From Promethearchaeota archaeon (GTDB lineage Archaea; Asgardarchaeota; Lokiarchaeia; Sigyniarchaeales; SOKP01): 42,729 nucleotides of DNA. Positions 25,517-33,221 of this stretch are shown here, one piece after another. The notes under the pieces were generated by a model. That model worked only from the letters and a program-made list of their open reading frames with translations. It was not told the origin of the DNA and searched no databases. The stretch spans positions 1 to 42,729 of the forward strand of contig JAEOSD010000005.1 of assembly GCA_016840545.1 (NCBI GenBank), written 5' to 3'. The position numbers and the translations under genes were made by a program. The first letter of the stretch is position 1. Each line of letters begins with the position of its first letter.

Positions 25517-28500
25517 TTAAAAATTCTTGATTTTTTTAAATTTTACTTTTGCTGAGAGCAGTATTATTACACCTAGAGACGCAATAATAAATAGTAGGTT
25601 ATAGCCTGGGATACCATTTCCATTTTCAACCTCAAAGTAATTAGAATAAACAAGAGTAAGTGAGTAGTTACCAGTTGTCATCCCGAGCTCATAAAGAAAC
25701 GTGCTATTTAGTAGTAGACCTGAATTTTTCTCATACCACGCAATACTACCTGGAAAATCTAAATCTTCTAACACCCATACTTCTACCAATCCAAAATCAG
25801 GAAGATTATAGGTTAATTCATCTGATACGTTAAACGTATGGTCTGAACCAGCAACCGATATGGGAATTTCATCACCGAGAGAACTATCTGTAAAGATCCA
25901 TAGAGGTGTGTGTGTTCCGTAACCAAAACTAAACCCTCCAAAAGAATCAGTCATAATTCTTGTTTGACTATCTACATCCCAATAGCCCTTTTGGAGAAGA
26001 ATACTTCCGTTATACAATGAATAATCAAGATGAAAGTTTCTTTCTGAAAGAGATGAGTATACATATTGCATAAGAAAAGTTTGGCCAAATATCGCAAATG
26101 TGTAGTTATGTATCAGGCCATCAAATAGTATTATCTTATGGAGTGGTATTAATTTCAATTCAAGATTATCTACTGTAAAAGTCTCTCCAAATACTGGTGG
26201 GGCATATGCCTTAAAACTATAATCTCCATAGTCAGGCGTCCATAGATAATTAATGGTTTGGCTGGTCCCAGAAGGAAAATTTGATATATGAATAGAATCT
26301 ATCAAAATATCGTCTAAATAGAAGAAAAGATCTACGTTCGATTCGTCACTCGTTCCAGTATTAGTAATTGTAGCATTAATAGAGTAAGTATTAGAAATTG
26401 TAGGAAACTCAGGAACTTCTAATGAAACTCTTAAATCATGAGGTATAACTACTCCTGTACCCATAATCACTACGTCATCTATTAACCAACCTCTATAATA
26501 ATTATAAAGATCGTCAACAGTATCAAATCGAAACATTATTTGCACTGATGGATTCCCAGTATAAGCAGAGATATCAATAGATACTTTTTCCCATGGAAGA
26601 ACGTAAGTTTCATCAGTTTGATAAATGAGATCCCAATTAATTCCGTCAATGGATATATATACATAAGAAATATCATAACCACCTCCCTCTCCTTCTCGCC
26701 AATGGTAAAATTCTAAGAAAGCCACACCGATAGTCATTAAGTTAATAGAGGTTGATGTTAGATTTCCTATTTCTCGAAAACCTGTTTCATAGTTTCCAGT
26801 AGATTCATTACCGAACCACATAGAATGAATCGGTGAATGATATGGATTTACCCATGCACTACTATTGTCAGTTAAATGCCAAAACCCTGTTATGGATACC
26901 CACTGAGATAAGCCGCTTTCAAAGTCATCGTAAAAAATTGGACCCATTATATATAATATCTCAATAGCATAATTGTTAGATCTATACGTTTCTCCAGGCA
27001 CCGGAGGCACATATGCCGTGAAATTATAAACCTCATAATCTGTAGGTGTCCATGGATAAATAATAGTTGTATTTGTTCCACTTGGAAGGCTAGGTATAGT
27101 AATTGAATGAACTAGAATATTATTGAGCAACAAATCAAAATCTACATTAGTTTCACCACTAACACCATTATTAATTACTATAGCTTCAATCTGATAAGAA
27201 TTGTATATTTTTGGATTTGTCGGAGCCTTTAAATTTAGTTCTAATTCGTGATTAAAAATCATAAATGTTGCATTTACATATCCTGGAGTTGCTTCTGGAA
27301 CATCAGGTGATTCTTGGGAAATTTGTTGGAGAATTCCCCCTAAATATCTTTCAAGTTTAAATGATGATATTGTTCCAATAATATCAGCTGGACCAATCTC
27401 AAGATAAAAAAATACATCGTTATTTGCGTTATAAAAAGAAACAAAATCTGTAAAATCAAATGCCATAAATTCTGGAAGTAGGTTATTAACATCAGCATCA
27501 TAATGAGGAGTTATGGAATCTAATGGAGCACTATGAGGACCTACTCCTAATGTGACTATATCACTCATTCTAGTAGGCGCAGAACTAAATTTCCAAGTAG
27601 CAATTATATTAGGATTATAATCAATTCGATCCATTAGATAAAGTATAAATTGGCTAGGATGAGCTCCGAATTCGTCAAACGCATCGTAAGTTAACCAATA
27701 ATATCCATTATCCATCCAGTTAACTCCCCATGAATTAACCACTCTAAAGGCTCCAAGATCACTTCCTTCTGAAATGGAATCATCATATCCCACAATACAT
27801 TGTGCATGATTTAATCCACCTCCATTATATTCATCCGAAGATAGTATATAATCTCCTGAAGTATCATTCAATCCATTGTAAAATTGATATGCATCAATTC
27901 CAATAGTAACTGGAGTTCCACTGTCTAGTATACTTTTGATAACATCAATGGTTGAATTACCTATATAAGTAATTAGAGTATAATCAAGGGGTCTATGATA
28001 AGGGGCTTTTCGCCAGGCATCTTCATCTCCCCAACTATTAACATCCATATCATCATAAGGCATAGTACTTAAAGTTGCTACACCCCATTCTTTTATAAGT
28101 TGAGCAGTCTCTACTGGCATAGAGCCATAATCATAAGCAGCTATTTTATTATATGACCAAGCTGGACTTAATAAGTAGTTTGGATTTCCAGAACTTGCAT
28201 CCCATCCATAATCTTTTGCTTCTAAATATCCAAATGCATAATATACATTAGCCCATGAGGTGCAAGAACCTTGCAAACCTTGATCTCCAACTACCGGAAA
28301 GTATATTTCTGTTGAAATATCTGCTGTAGCTTTATAACCTCGTTTGTAATCTGATACTAATCCTATTAATGATAATTTTCCAATAAGAGAATCCAAATCC
28401 TCTGCTGAGGGTTTAGAATATCCTGTACCATGACCATCGATAATATCATTGTAACTTCTTCTTGTTTCCTCAAGCACTCCATCATTTTTCATCCCCTCAA

Positions 28501-28738
28501 CTTTTTCTTTTGTTATATACTCTGCTAAATATTGTTTACCGTTTAGTGTATAGATAAAAGTATGTCCTAAACTCTTATAGTTTAATATATCTTGACCAGT
28601 AAATTTAAAATCGTTATTAGAAGAATTATAAAAGCTAGAAGGACTATTAAATGAAAGCAATATTATTAAAGTAATGCATAGCAATAAAGAGATGCTTTTA
28701 AACTTCCTTTTTAATCTAATCATTTTTAATTTCGCCAT
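25517..28738 (-). CDS. Secreted papain-like (C1A) protease with CARDB-like and jelly-roll domains, membrane anchored
   Basis: The 1073-residue protein begins with a basic stretch and a signal helix (SLLLCITLIILLSF). The C1 peptidase domain (about 140-370) has oxyanion Gln153, catalytic Cys159 (QGSCTSWA), His311 (LNHAQCIVGYDD) and Asn335 (NSWG). A beta-rich region follows. Two CARDB-like repeats at about 505-605 and 775-880 share the pattern ITNTGTSxESNV, LxSGTxxTI and WTPxxYxxYxFxAYxPPVxGET. Between them lies a MAM/jelly-roll-like domain (FYDDFESGLSQW to YYRGWLIDDVVIMG). The C-terminus has IPGYN, then one membrane helix and basic residues, a layout like archaeal C-terminal sorting signals. 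It is a cell-surface protease, perhaps for protein scavenging. About 100-140 residues between signal and catalytic domain may be a propeptide. Confidence 0.87.
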   Translation of the reverse strand: MAKLKMIRLKRKFKSISLLLCITLIILLSFNSPSSFYNSSNNDFKFTGQDILNYKSLGHTFIYTLNGKQYLAEYITKEKVEGMKNDGVLEETRRSYNDIIDGHGTGYSKPSAEDLDSLIGKLSLIGLVSDYKRGYKATADISTEIYFPVVGDQGLQGSCTSWANVYYAFGYLEAKDYGWDASSGNPNYLLSPAWSYNKIAAYDYGSMPVETAQLIKEWGVATLSTMPYDDMDVNSWGDEDAWRKAPYHRPLDYTLITYIGNSTIDVIKSILDSGTPVTIGIDAYQFYNGLNDTSGDYILSSDEYNGGGLNHAQCIVGYDDSISEGSDLGAFRVVNSWGVNWMDNGYYWLTYDAFDEFGAHPSQFILYLMDRIDYNPNIIATWKFSSAPTRMSDIVTLGVGPHSAPLDSITPHYDADVNNLLPEFMAFDFTDFVSFYNANNDVFFYLEIGPADIIGTISSFKLERYLGGILQQISQESPDVPEATPGYVNATFMIFNHELELNLKAPTNPKIYNSYQIEAIVINNGVSGETNVDFDLLLNNILVHSITIPSLPSGTNTTIIYPWTPTDYEVYNFTAYVPPVPGETYRSNNYAIEILYIMGPIFYDDFESGLSQWVSITGFWHLTDNSSAWVNPYHSPIHSMWFGNESTGNYETGFREIGNLTSTSINLMTIGVAFLEFYHWREGEGGGYDISYVYISIDGINWDLIYQTDETYVLPWEKVSIDISAYTGNPSVQIMFRFDTVDDLYNYYRGWLIDDVVIMGTGVVIPHDLRVSLEVPEFPTISNTYSINATITNTGTSDESNVDLFFYLDDILIDSIHISNFPSGTSQTINYLWTPDYGDYSFKAYAPPVFGETFTVDNLELKLIPLHKIILFDGLIHNYTFAIFGQTFLMQYVYSSLSERNFHLDYSLYNGSILLQKGYWDVDSQTRIMTDSFGGFSFGYGTHTPLWIFTDSSLGDEIPISVAGSDHTFNVSDELTYNLPDFGLVEVWVLEDLDFPGSIAWYEKNSGLLLNSTFLYELGMTTGNYSLTLVYSNYFEVENGNGIPGYNLLFIIASLGVIILLSAKVKFKKIKNF

Positions 28739-29044
28739 TTATTTATAAAAATTGTGTTAAAAATTGTCAACTTAATATAAATAAAAGTATTTATATTTTG
28801 GTCAAAAAAGAACGATAACATTGATAAAAAATTAATATATTTGTGCTAAAACGCAAATTTTATTTCAATCTGGAGAAGATTTTAATTTTGAATTTATATT
28901 ATTTTTACTAATAAAAGAAATCAGGTTATAGGATATCTCGTTTGGGTCAATTATGTAAGATTTATTTTTAAGTATAAAATTTTGCGTTTTATTATTTAGA
29001 CATGAAATATAAAATTTATTACATAAAATTTATTATTACCTTCA
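28739..29044. other. Divergent intergenic region between protease and NUDIX genes
   Basis: No gene is seen. The main structure is a pair of inverted copies of an element, TAAAACGCAAATTTTAT (28847-28863) and ATAAAATTTTGCGTTTTA (28974-28991), one extra T apart, about 110 bases from each other. Each copy points toward one of the two divergent genes. Several TATA-like runs are also present. Confidence 0.45.
28847..28991. repeat. Widely spaced inverted repeat between divergent genes
   Basis: The left arm (28847-28863) and right arm (28974-28991) are reverse complements over 17 bases, with one extra T in the right arm. The GCGTTTTA core stands out in AT-rich DNA. The left arm is about 109 bases from the protease start and the right arm about 53 from the NUDIX start, so it may be a shared regulator site. 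Chance is possible because of composition. Confidence 0.4.
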
Positions 29045-29515
29045 ATGGTAGATAAAAAAGAGAAGGAACTCTATAAGCATCGACATTATCCCCTTTTTCC
29101 AATGATAGGGGTAGGGATTCTTCTAATTCGAAACAAATCATTATTAATAGTAAAAAGAAAATATAATCCAGATGCCGGATATTGGTCAATACCAGGTGGG
29201 CATTTAGAACTTGGTGAAAAAGTAATTGTTGCGGCTGAGAGAGAGGGTTTTGAAGAGACAGGATTTAAAGTAAAAGTTACAAAATTGGCAGGGATAATTG
29301 ATAAAATAATGTATGATAACGATGGGAAGATTGAATATCACTATGTTTTGATCAATTATTTTGTAGAACAAGTTAGTGGGGATCAAAAACAACAACCCAT
29401 TCCTGATTCTGATGCATTAGAAGCCAAATTTGTCCCATTCGAAGAATTAAAAAACTATAAATTAACTGAATCTTTAATTGAGCTTTTAAAACAGCTAAAA
29501 ATTGGGTATACTTAA
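29045..29515 (+). CDS. NUDIX hydrolase
   Basis: The 156-residue protein contains a complete NUDIX box at residues 52-74 (G-x5-E58-x7-R66-E67-x2-E70-E71-x-G73), which binds the divalent metal for pyrophosphate hydrolysis. The preceding VGILLIRNKSLLIVKRK strands and the YWSIPGGHLELGE context are typical of ADP-ribose or nucleotide-sugar-type members, and the HYVLINYFVE strand follows the box. The exact substrate (NDP-X) cannot be told. ATG 29045 is the only reasonable start. It is divergent from the protease gene. Immediately behind the stop is an AT-rich hairpin, then a short DNA copy of the gene's own 3' end. Confidence 0.88.
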   Translation: MVDKKEKELYKHRHYPLFPMIGVGILLIRNKSLLIVKRKYNPDAGYWSIPGGHLELGEKVIVAAEREGFEETGFKVKVTKLAGIIDKIMYDNDGKIEYHYVLINYFVEQVSGDQKQQPIPDSDALEAKFVPFEELKNYKLTESLIELLKQLKIGYT

Positions 29516-29570
29516 GTATAATTAATTTACTCTCTTTAAAATTATTAAATCGAATTAATACTATACTTAA
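29512..29570 (+). terminator. AT-rich hairpin overlapping the NUDIX stop
   Basis: TTAAGTATAATTAATT (29512-29527) pairs with AATTAAT-AC-TATACTTAA (29553-29570). This gives a 16-base-pair stem with a two-base bulge and a loop of about 25 bases. It begins at the stop codon of the NUDIX gene. It could mark the transcript 3' end, but AT-richness makes chance pairing easier. Confidence 0.35.
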
Positions 29571-29584
29571 CATATATATAAAGC

Positions 29585-29626
29585 TTGCTTAGAAATTTAG
29601 AACTTTTAAAACAACTAAAAACTTGA
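29585..29626 (+). pseudogene. Remnant of a duplicated NUDIX 3' end
   Basis: Bases 29600-29620 match 29480-29500 in the NUDIX gene at 19 of 21 positions, exactly 120 bases downstream. In the same reading frame the copy reads LELLKQLKT then stop, against IELLKQLKIGYT at the end of the NUDIX protein. The flanking sequence has several stop codons, so this is a decayed fragment and not a gene. Confidence 0.4.
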
Positions 29627-29780
29627 TTTGTTTAATTGAAATCTTATTATAAAAAAAAGAGTTTTTCTTTCATTACTTTTTTTTATTAAACGAAAGAATT
29701 TATTTCTTTAATAATTATTTTGCAATAGGTATTTTATATAAAACTACTAACTTAAATGCGTAGTTAAAAGGTCATAAATC

Positions 29781-31094
29781 TTGTCCACATTAATGAAACT
29801 TGCTAAAGAAGGAAAAGTTACCAAAGAAATGGAAATTGTTGCCAAAAATGAGCAAGTTGAATTAGAAGTCATAAGACGGGGTATAGCGAACGGTCGGATA
29901 ATTATTCCTAAATCGAATCAACGAGATACAGATCCTTTAGGAATTGGTGAAGGCTTATTAGTGAAAATTAATGCAAATATTGGTTCAAGTAAAAGAGTGT
30001 GTGATATTCAAGGAGAAGTAGAAAAAGCTAAAATCGCTGTTAAATATGGAGCAGATACAGTTATGGATTTAAGTACAGGATTGACTGAAGAAGATGTTAA
30101 AAAAATTCGAAGTTTAATACTTAGCGAAACAAAAGTTCCTATAGGTACTGTACCCATTTACCAATCAGCTTTACGAGCTATTGAAAAAAAAGGGGCAATT
30201 ATTAATTTTGATGAAGATGATTTATTTAATGTAGTTAAAGAACAAGCTAAAGAAGGAGTAGATTTTTTTACCATACATGTAGGAGTAACTAAAGAGATTG
30301 TTAATTATTTACAGGAGCATCCAAGACACATGGGAGTCGTATCTCGTGGTGGAACCTTTTTGGCTGCATGGATACTCGAAAATGATTTAGAGAACCCTTT
30401 TAATAGGAATTATGATTATTTACTTGAAATGGCAACAGAATACGATTTTACACTTTCGCTTGGAGATGGGATGCGTCCTGGCTGTATTTTTGATTCAACA
30501 GATTATGCTCAGGTTCAAGAGTTAATGGAAATATCGAAATTAGTTAAACGAGCTAAAGATAAAAACATCCAAGTTATGGTAGAAGGACCTGGTCATATTC
30601 CTGCACATGAAATTGAAAGAAATATTAAAATTATGAAATCTATATGCGATGGAGCGCCATTTTACGTATTGGGCCCATTAGTCACAGATATAGCTCCTGG
30701 TTATGATCATCTTGTCAGTGCTATTGGTGGTGTGCTTGCTGGGTTAGCGGGTGCTGATTATTTGTGTTATGTTACTCCCTCTGAACATTTAGCACTTCCA
30801 AATAAGGATGAGGTGAAAAGAGGTGTTATTGCCTCTAAAATAGCTGCTCACGCAGTAAATATTGCTAAATATGGTAAAAAGGCATCAGATTGGGATTACA
30901 AAATGGATATCGCAAGGAAAAATCTTGACTGGGAAGAAATGATAAACCAATCAATAGATCCCGAACTCTCAAGAGAGAAACATTATAGAAATGGAAATAT
31001 AGATGATGAGGTATGTAGTATGTGCGGTGAATTCTGCGCAATTAAAATTTTAAGAGATGCCTTAGAAAAGAAGGCATCTAAAAAGATATTATAA
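29781..31094 (+). CDS. thiC: Phosphomethylpyrimidine synthase ThiC
   Basis: The 437-residue protein is a radical SAM enzyme that converts aminoimidazole ribotide to HMP-phosphate, the pyrimidine half of thiamine. Diagnostic blocks are present: VKINANIGSS, GADTVMDLSTG, VPIGTVPIYQSA, SLGDGMRPGCI, VMVEGPGHIP, YVLGPLVTDIAPGYDH and DYLCYVTPSEHL. The C-terminal cluster motif is CSMCGEFC near residue 416, the archaeal form of the ThiC radical SAM triad. The start is TTG 29781 with AAGGTCAT as ribosome site five bases upstream; an ATG at 29793 is the alternative. It converges with thiD-thiN, their stops five bases apart, so the two thiamine genes use opposite strands. I saw no TPP riboswitch core in the 265-base leader. 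Confidence 0.96.
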   Translation: MSTLMKLAKEGKVTKEMEIVAKNEQVELEVIRRGIANGRIIIPKSNQRDTDPLGIGEGLLVKINANIGSSKRVCDIQGEVEKAKIAVKYGADTVMDLSTGLTEEDVKKIRSLILSETKVPIGTVPIYQSALRAIEKKGAIINFDEDDLFNVVKEQAKEGVDFFTIHVGVTKEIVNYLQEHPRHMGVVSRGGTFLAAWILENDLENPFNRNYDYLLEMATEYDFTLSLGDGMRPGCIFDSTDYAQVQELMEISKLVKRAKDKNIQVMVEGPGHIPAHEIERNIKIMKSICDGAPFYVLGPLVTDIAPGYDHLVSAIGGVLAGLAGADYLCYVTPSEHLALPNKDEVKRGVIASKIAAHAVNIAKYGKKASDWDYKMDIARKNLDWEEMINQSIDPELSREKHYRNGNIDDEVCSMCGEFCAIKILRDALEKKASKKIL

Positions 31095-31099
31095 AATCT

Positions 31100-32497
31100 C
31101 TAAATCGTATCAAGAATTATTTTAAGTTTTTCAATCATATCACTTGAACTTTTACCAAATAACCTCATCATAGCTTCTTTTCCTATAGACCCTTTATCCC
31201 AAATAATATCCGGTATTTTACCTGATTCGTTAATACTCTCTTTAATTAACCACTGCATAGTAGAAAATTCTTTTTCTTTTATTTCATTAGGCTGTTTTTC
31301 CCTTTTTATTTCATGTAATTTCAATTTTGTATTTTTTTGAATTAAAGATATCCATTTAGGATTATATTTTAAATTCATAACGAAATTTATGGAATTATCA
31401 AACTTTTTAGCCGCAAGGATTAATCTTGCTGTATGATCTGAGATTCCAAATTTAATTTCACCAGAAGCTTTTGGATAACTATTTACAATTGTTATTCGAC
31501 CTTCTATTCCTGCAATTTCAGATTTATTTTTTGCGTTTGGGAGAGAACATGAAATATTTAATCTTACTTCCGGGATTAATTCGGTAAATTTTCTCATGTT
31601 AGAAATATAATTATAAACTTCCTTAATTTGGTTTATAACATTTAATTCTTCATCAGAAGCAGTTAGGGCAATTACTTTACCTGTATCTGGTAATTCAATA
31701 AAGTTTTGAAACTTTTCATCAAAAAAAGCTTCTGCCATTTCAATAGCTTTTGGAAGAGAATATCCTTTGGAAAGAAATGCAGTTATAGCAGAGGAAAATA
31801 CACATCCTGTTCCGTGGATATTTCCTTCAATTGAAGTTATCTTTTTTTTAAAAATTATAAAATCTAATTTAAATTGAAATTCTACTTTTTTATTATAACT
31901 AAGAACATCATAGATTTCATTTTGATTACTTAGTCCACTCTTAATTACAACTGCTTTTTCTTCATTCTTTAATTTTTTACCAGTATATAGTTTTTCTAAA
32001 AGGATTCTCGCCATTTTCTTGAGTTCGTCTACATTTTCTAATCTAAGCTCTTTTAAATTTATATTAGAATACCACTCTGCCTCTGAAAGATTAGGTGTAA
32101 GAACTCTCACATGAGGAAATAGGTCTCGTTCAATTTCTAATTCTAATCCTTCACTCGAAAGTCTTTCTCCTACGCTAGATATTGATACAGGATCATATAC
32201 CACAAATAAATCCTCTCTTTTGATGATATCAACAATAATTTCAAGTGCTTTTCCATCCGGGATCATACCCACTTTTACATATTTAATTGGATAAACATTA
32301 AAGATAGCATCTAATTGAAAATCAAGTGTATCTGAAAGAGATTTATATCCAAGGAATTTTTTAGCAGATTGATATGTAATTGCTGTTATGACAGAAAAAG
32401 GATGAACTCCGCATCTGTCAAAAGTTCTAATATCTGCTTGAATACCAGCCCCAGAAGTTGGATCTGAACCAGCAATTGTTAAGCAAAAATTTTTCAT
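31100..32497 (-). CDS. thiDN: Bifunctional HMP/HMP-P kinase ThiD fused to ThiN-type thiamine-phosphate synthase
   Basis: The 465-residue fusion has ThiD at residues about 1-270. Its marks are the start LTIAGSDPTSGAGIQADIRTF, VYDPVSISSVGE, LTPNLSEAEW, and the anion-hole motif HGTGCVFSSAITAFL near the end of the kinase. The ThiN domain (about 290-465) has SGEIKFGISDHTARLILAAKKF and IIWDKGSIGKEAMMRLFGKS. ThiN is the archaeal replacement for ThiE and joins HMP-PP with the thiazole phosphate to form thiamine phosphate. The start is ATG 32497. It lies 26 bases downstream of the RING-H2/TPR gene on the same strand, an odd partner for a vitamin gene. With ThiC it covers most of the pyrimidine branch. 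Confidence 0.95.
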   Translation of the reverse strand: MKNFCLTIAGSDPTSGAGIQADIRTFDRCGVHPFSVITAITYQSAKKFLGYKSLSDTLDFQLDAIFNVYPIKYVKVGMIPDGKALEIIVDIIKREDLFVVYDPVSISSVGERLSSEGLELEIERDLFPHVRVLTPNLSEAEWYSNINLKELRLENVDELKKMARILLEKLYTGKKLKNEEKAVVIKSGLSNQNEIYDVLSYNKKVEFQFKLDFIIFKKKITSIEGNIHGTGCVFSSAITAFLSKGYSLPKAIEMAEAFFDEKFQNFIELPDTGKVIALTASDEELNVINQIKEVYNYISNMRKFTELIPEVRLNISCSLPNAKNKSEIAGIEGRITIVNSYPKASGEIKFGISDHTARLILAAKKFDNSINFVMNLKYNPKWISLIQKNTKLKLHEIKREKQPNEIKEKEFSTMQWLIKESINESGKIPDIIWDKGSIGKEAMMRLFGKSSSDMIEKLKIILDTI

Positions 32498-32523
32498 AAT
32501 CTAAGTATTATAAAATTAAAGGC

Positions 32524-33096
32524 TTATTTAACTCTTTCATAAGCCCACTGTGCCTTATCAGCTAATCCAAGCGCCTCGTATGCTTTACCAAGATAAAGAA
32601 ATCCTTCAGGATAATCAAATTTTTCCTTAACTAATTTGAACAAAAAGTTTATTGCTAAATCATATCTCCCTTTTAAATAATTTACTTTGCCTTTAAGAAA
32701 AGTAATCATCCTGCCTTTCTCGGTCGATATATTTTGTTCATTATGCATTTCTAATCTAGATAATGCATAATCATATTCTTTTTGTTCAATCAAAATTTCA
32801 ATCGATTCAATAAATTTCATAAATGCTATTTGATCAGTAACCTTTTCTATTTTTTTTACCGTTTCTTTCTTATTTTCTTGTTCAAATGCTTTCTGTTTTT
32901 CCAATTCTTTCTTGTTAATATAAGTTTTGAATTTGTCAATAATAATTTGAGGGTATGGCTCATTACACAATGGGCAGTTTGAAGAGTGGAGTAACCATTC
33001 TCGTAAACAATCACTATGAGTCGGATGACCATTTGGGCATTCTTGAAAACTGTCAACTTCATTCATCCCCAAATGACAGATAATACAATTAACCAT
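32524..33096 (-). CDS. RING-H2 finger protein with C-terminal TPR-like helices (candidate E3-type factor)
   Basis: The 190-residue protein begins with a complete RING-H2 pattern: C4-x2-C7-x12-C20-x3-H24-x2-H27-x2-C30-x10-C41-x2-C44. It also has W34 four residues after C30 and a proline after C41 (CPLC), both typical of E2-binding RING fingers in eukaryotic ubiquitin ligases. A lysine/glutamate-rich coil (about 55-85) leads to a helical region with TPR-like units (ALSRLEMHNEQ, KGKVNYLKGRYDLAINFLFKL and YLGKAYEALGLADKAQWAYERV). TPRs usually bind partner proteins. Asgard genomes are known to encode ubiquitin-system genes, but none other is in this window. It is divergent from the Roadblock-GTPase gene and co-directional with thiD-thiN. 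Ligase activity is inference. Confidence 0.82.
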   Translation of the reverse strand: MVNCIICHLGMNEVDSFQECPNGHPTHSDCLREWLLHSSNCPLCNEPYPQIIIDKFKTYINKKELEKQKAFEQENKKETVKKIEKVTDQIAFMKFIESIEILIEQKEYDYALSRLEMHNEQNISTEKGRMITFLKGKVNYLKGRYDLAINFLFKLVKEKFDYPEGFLYLGKAYEALGLADKAQWAYERVK

Positions 33097-33221
33097 TACA
33101 ATCCGAAAACGCTTTAATAAAATATAAAATTACTATTTTTAAGTTTATGTTGTTTAACATTATCCATGTTTATATTACATTCTAATATGATATTAATATT
33201 CATTACTATTGAGGATTTACG

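Noticed and set aside
29516-29780. Possible TPP riboswitch upstream of thiC.
   Set aside because: I looked for the conserved CTGAGA and ACCTGAT core elements and found neither. The region holds only the hairpin and the NUDIX fragment.
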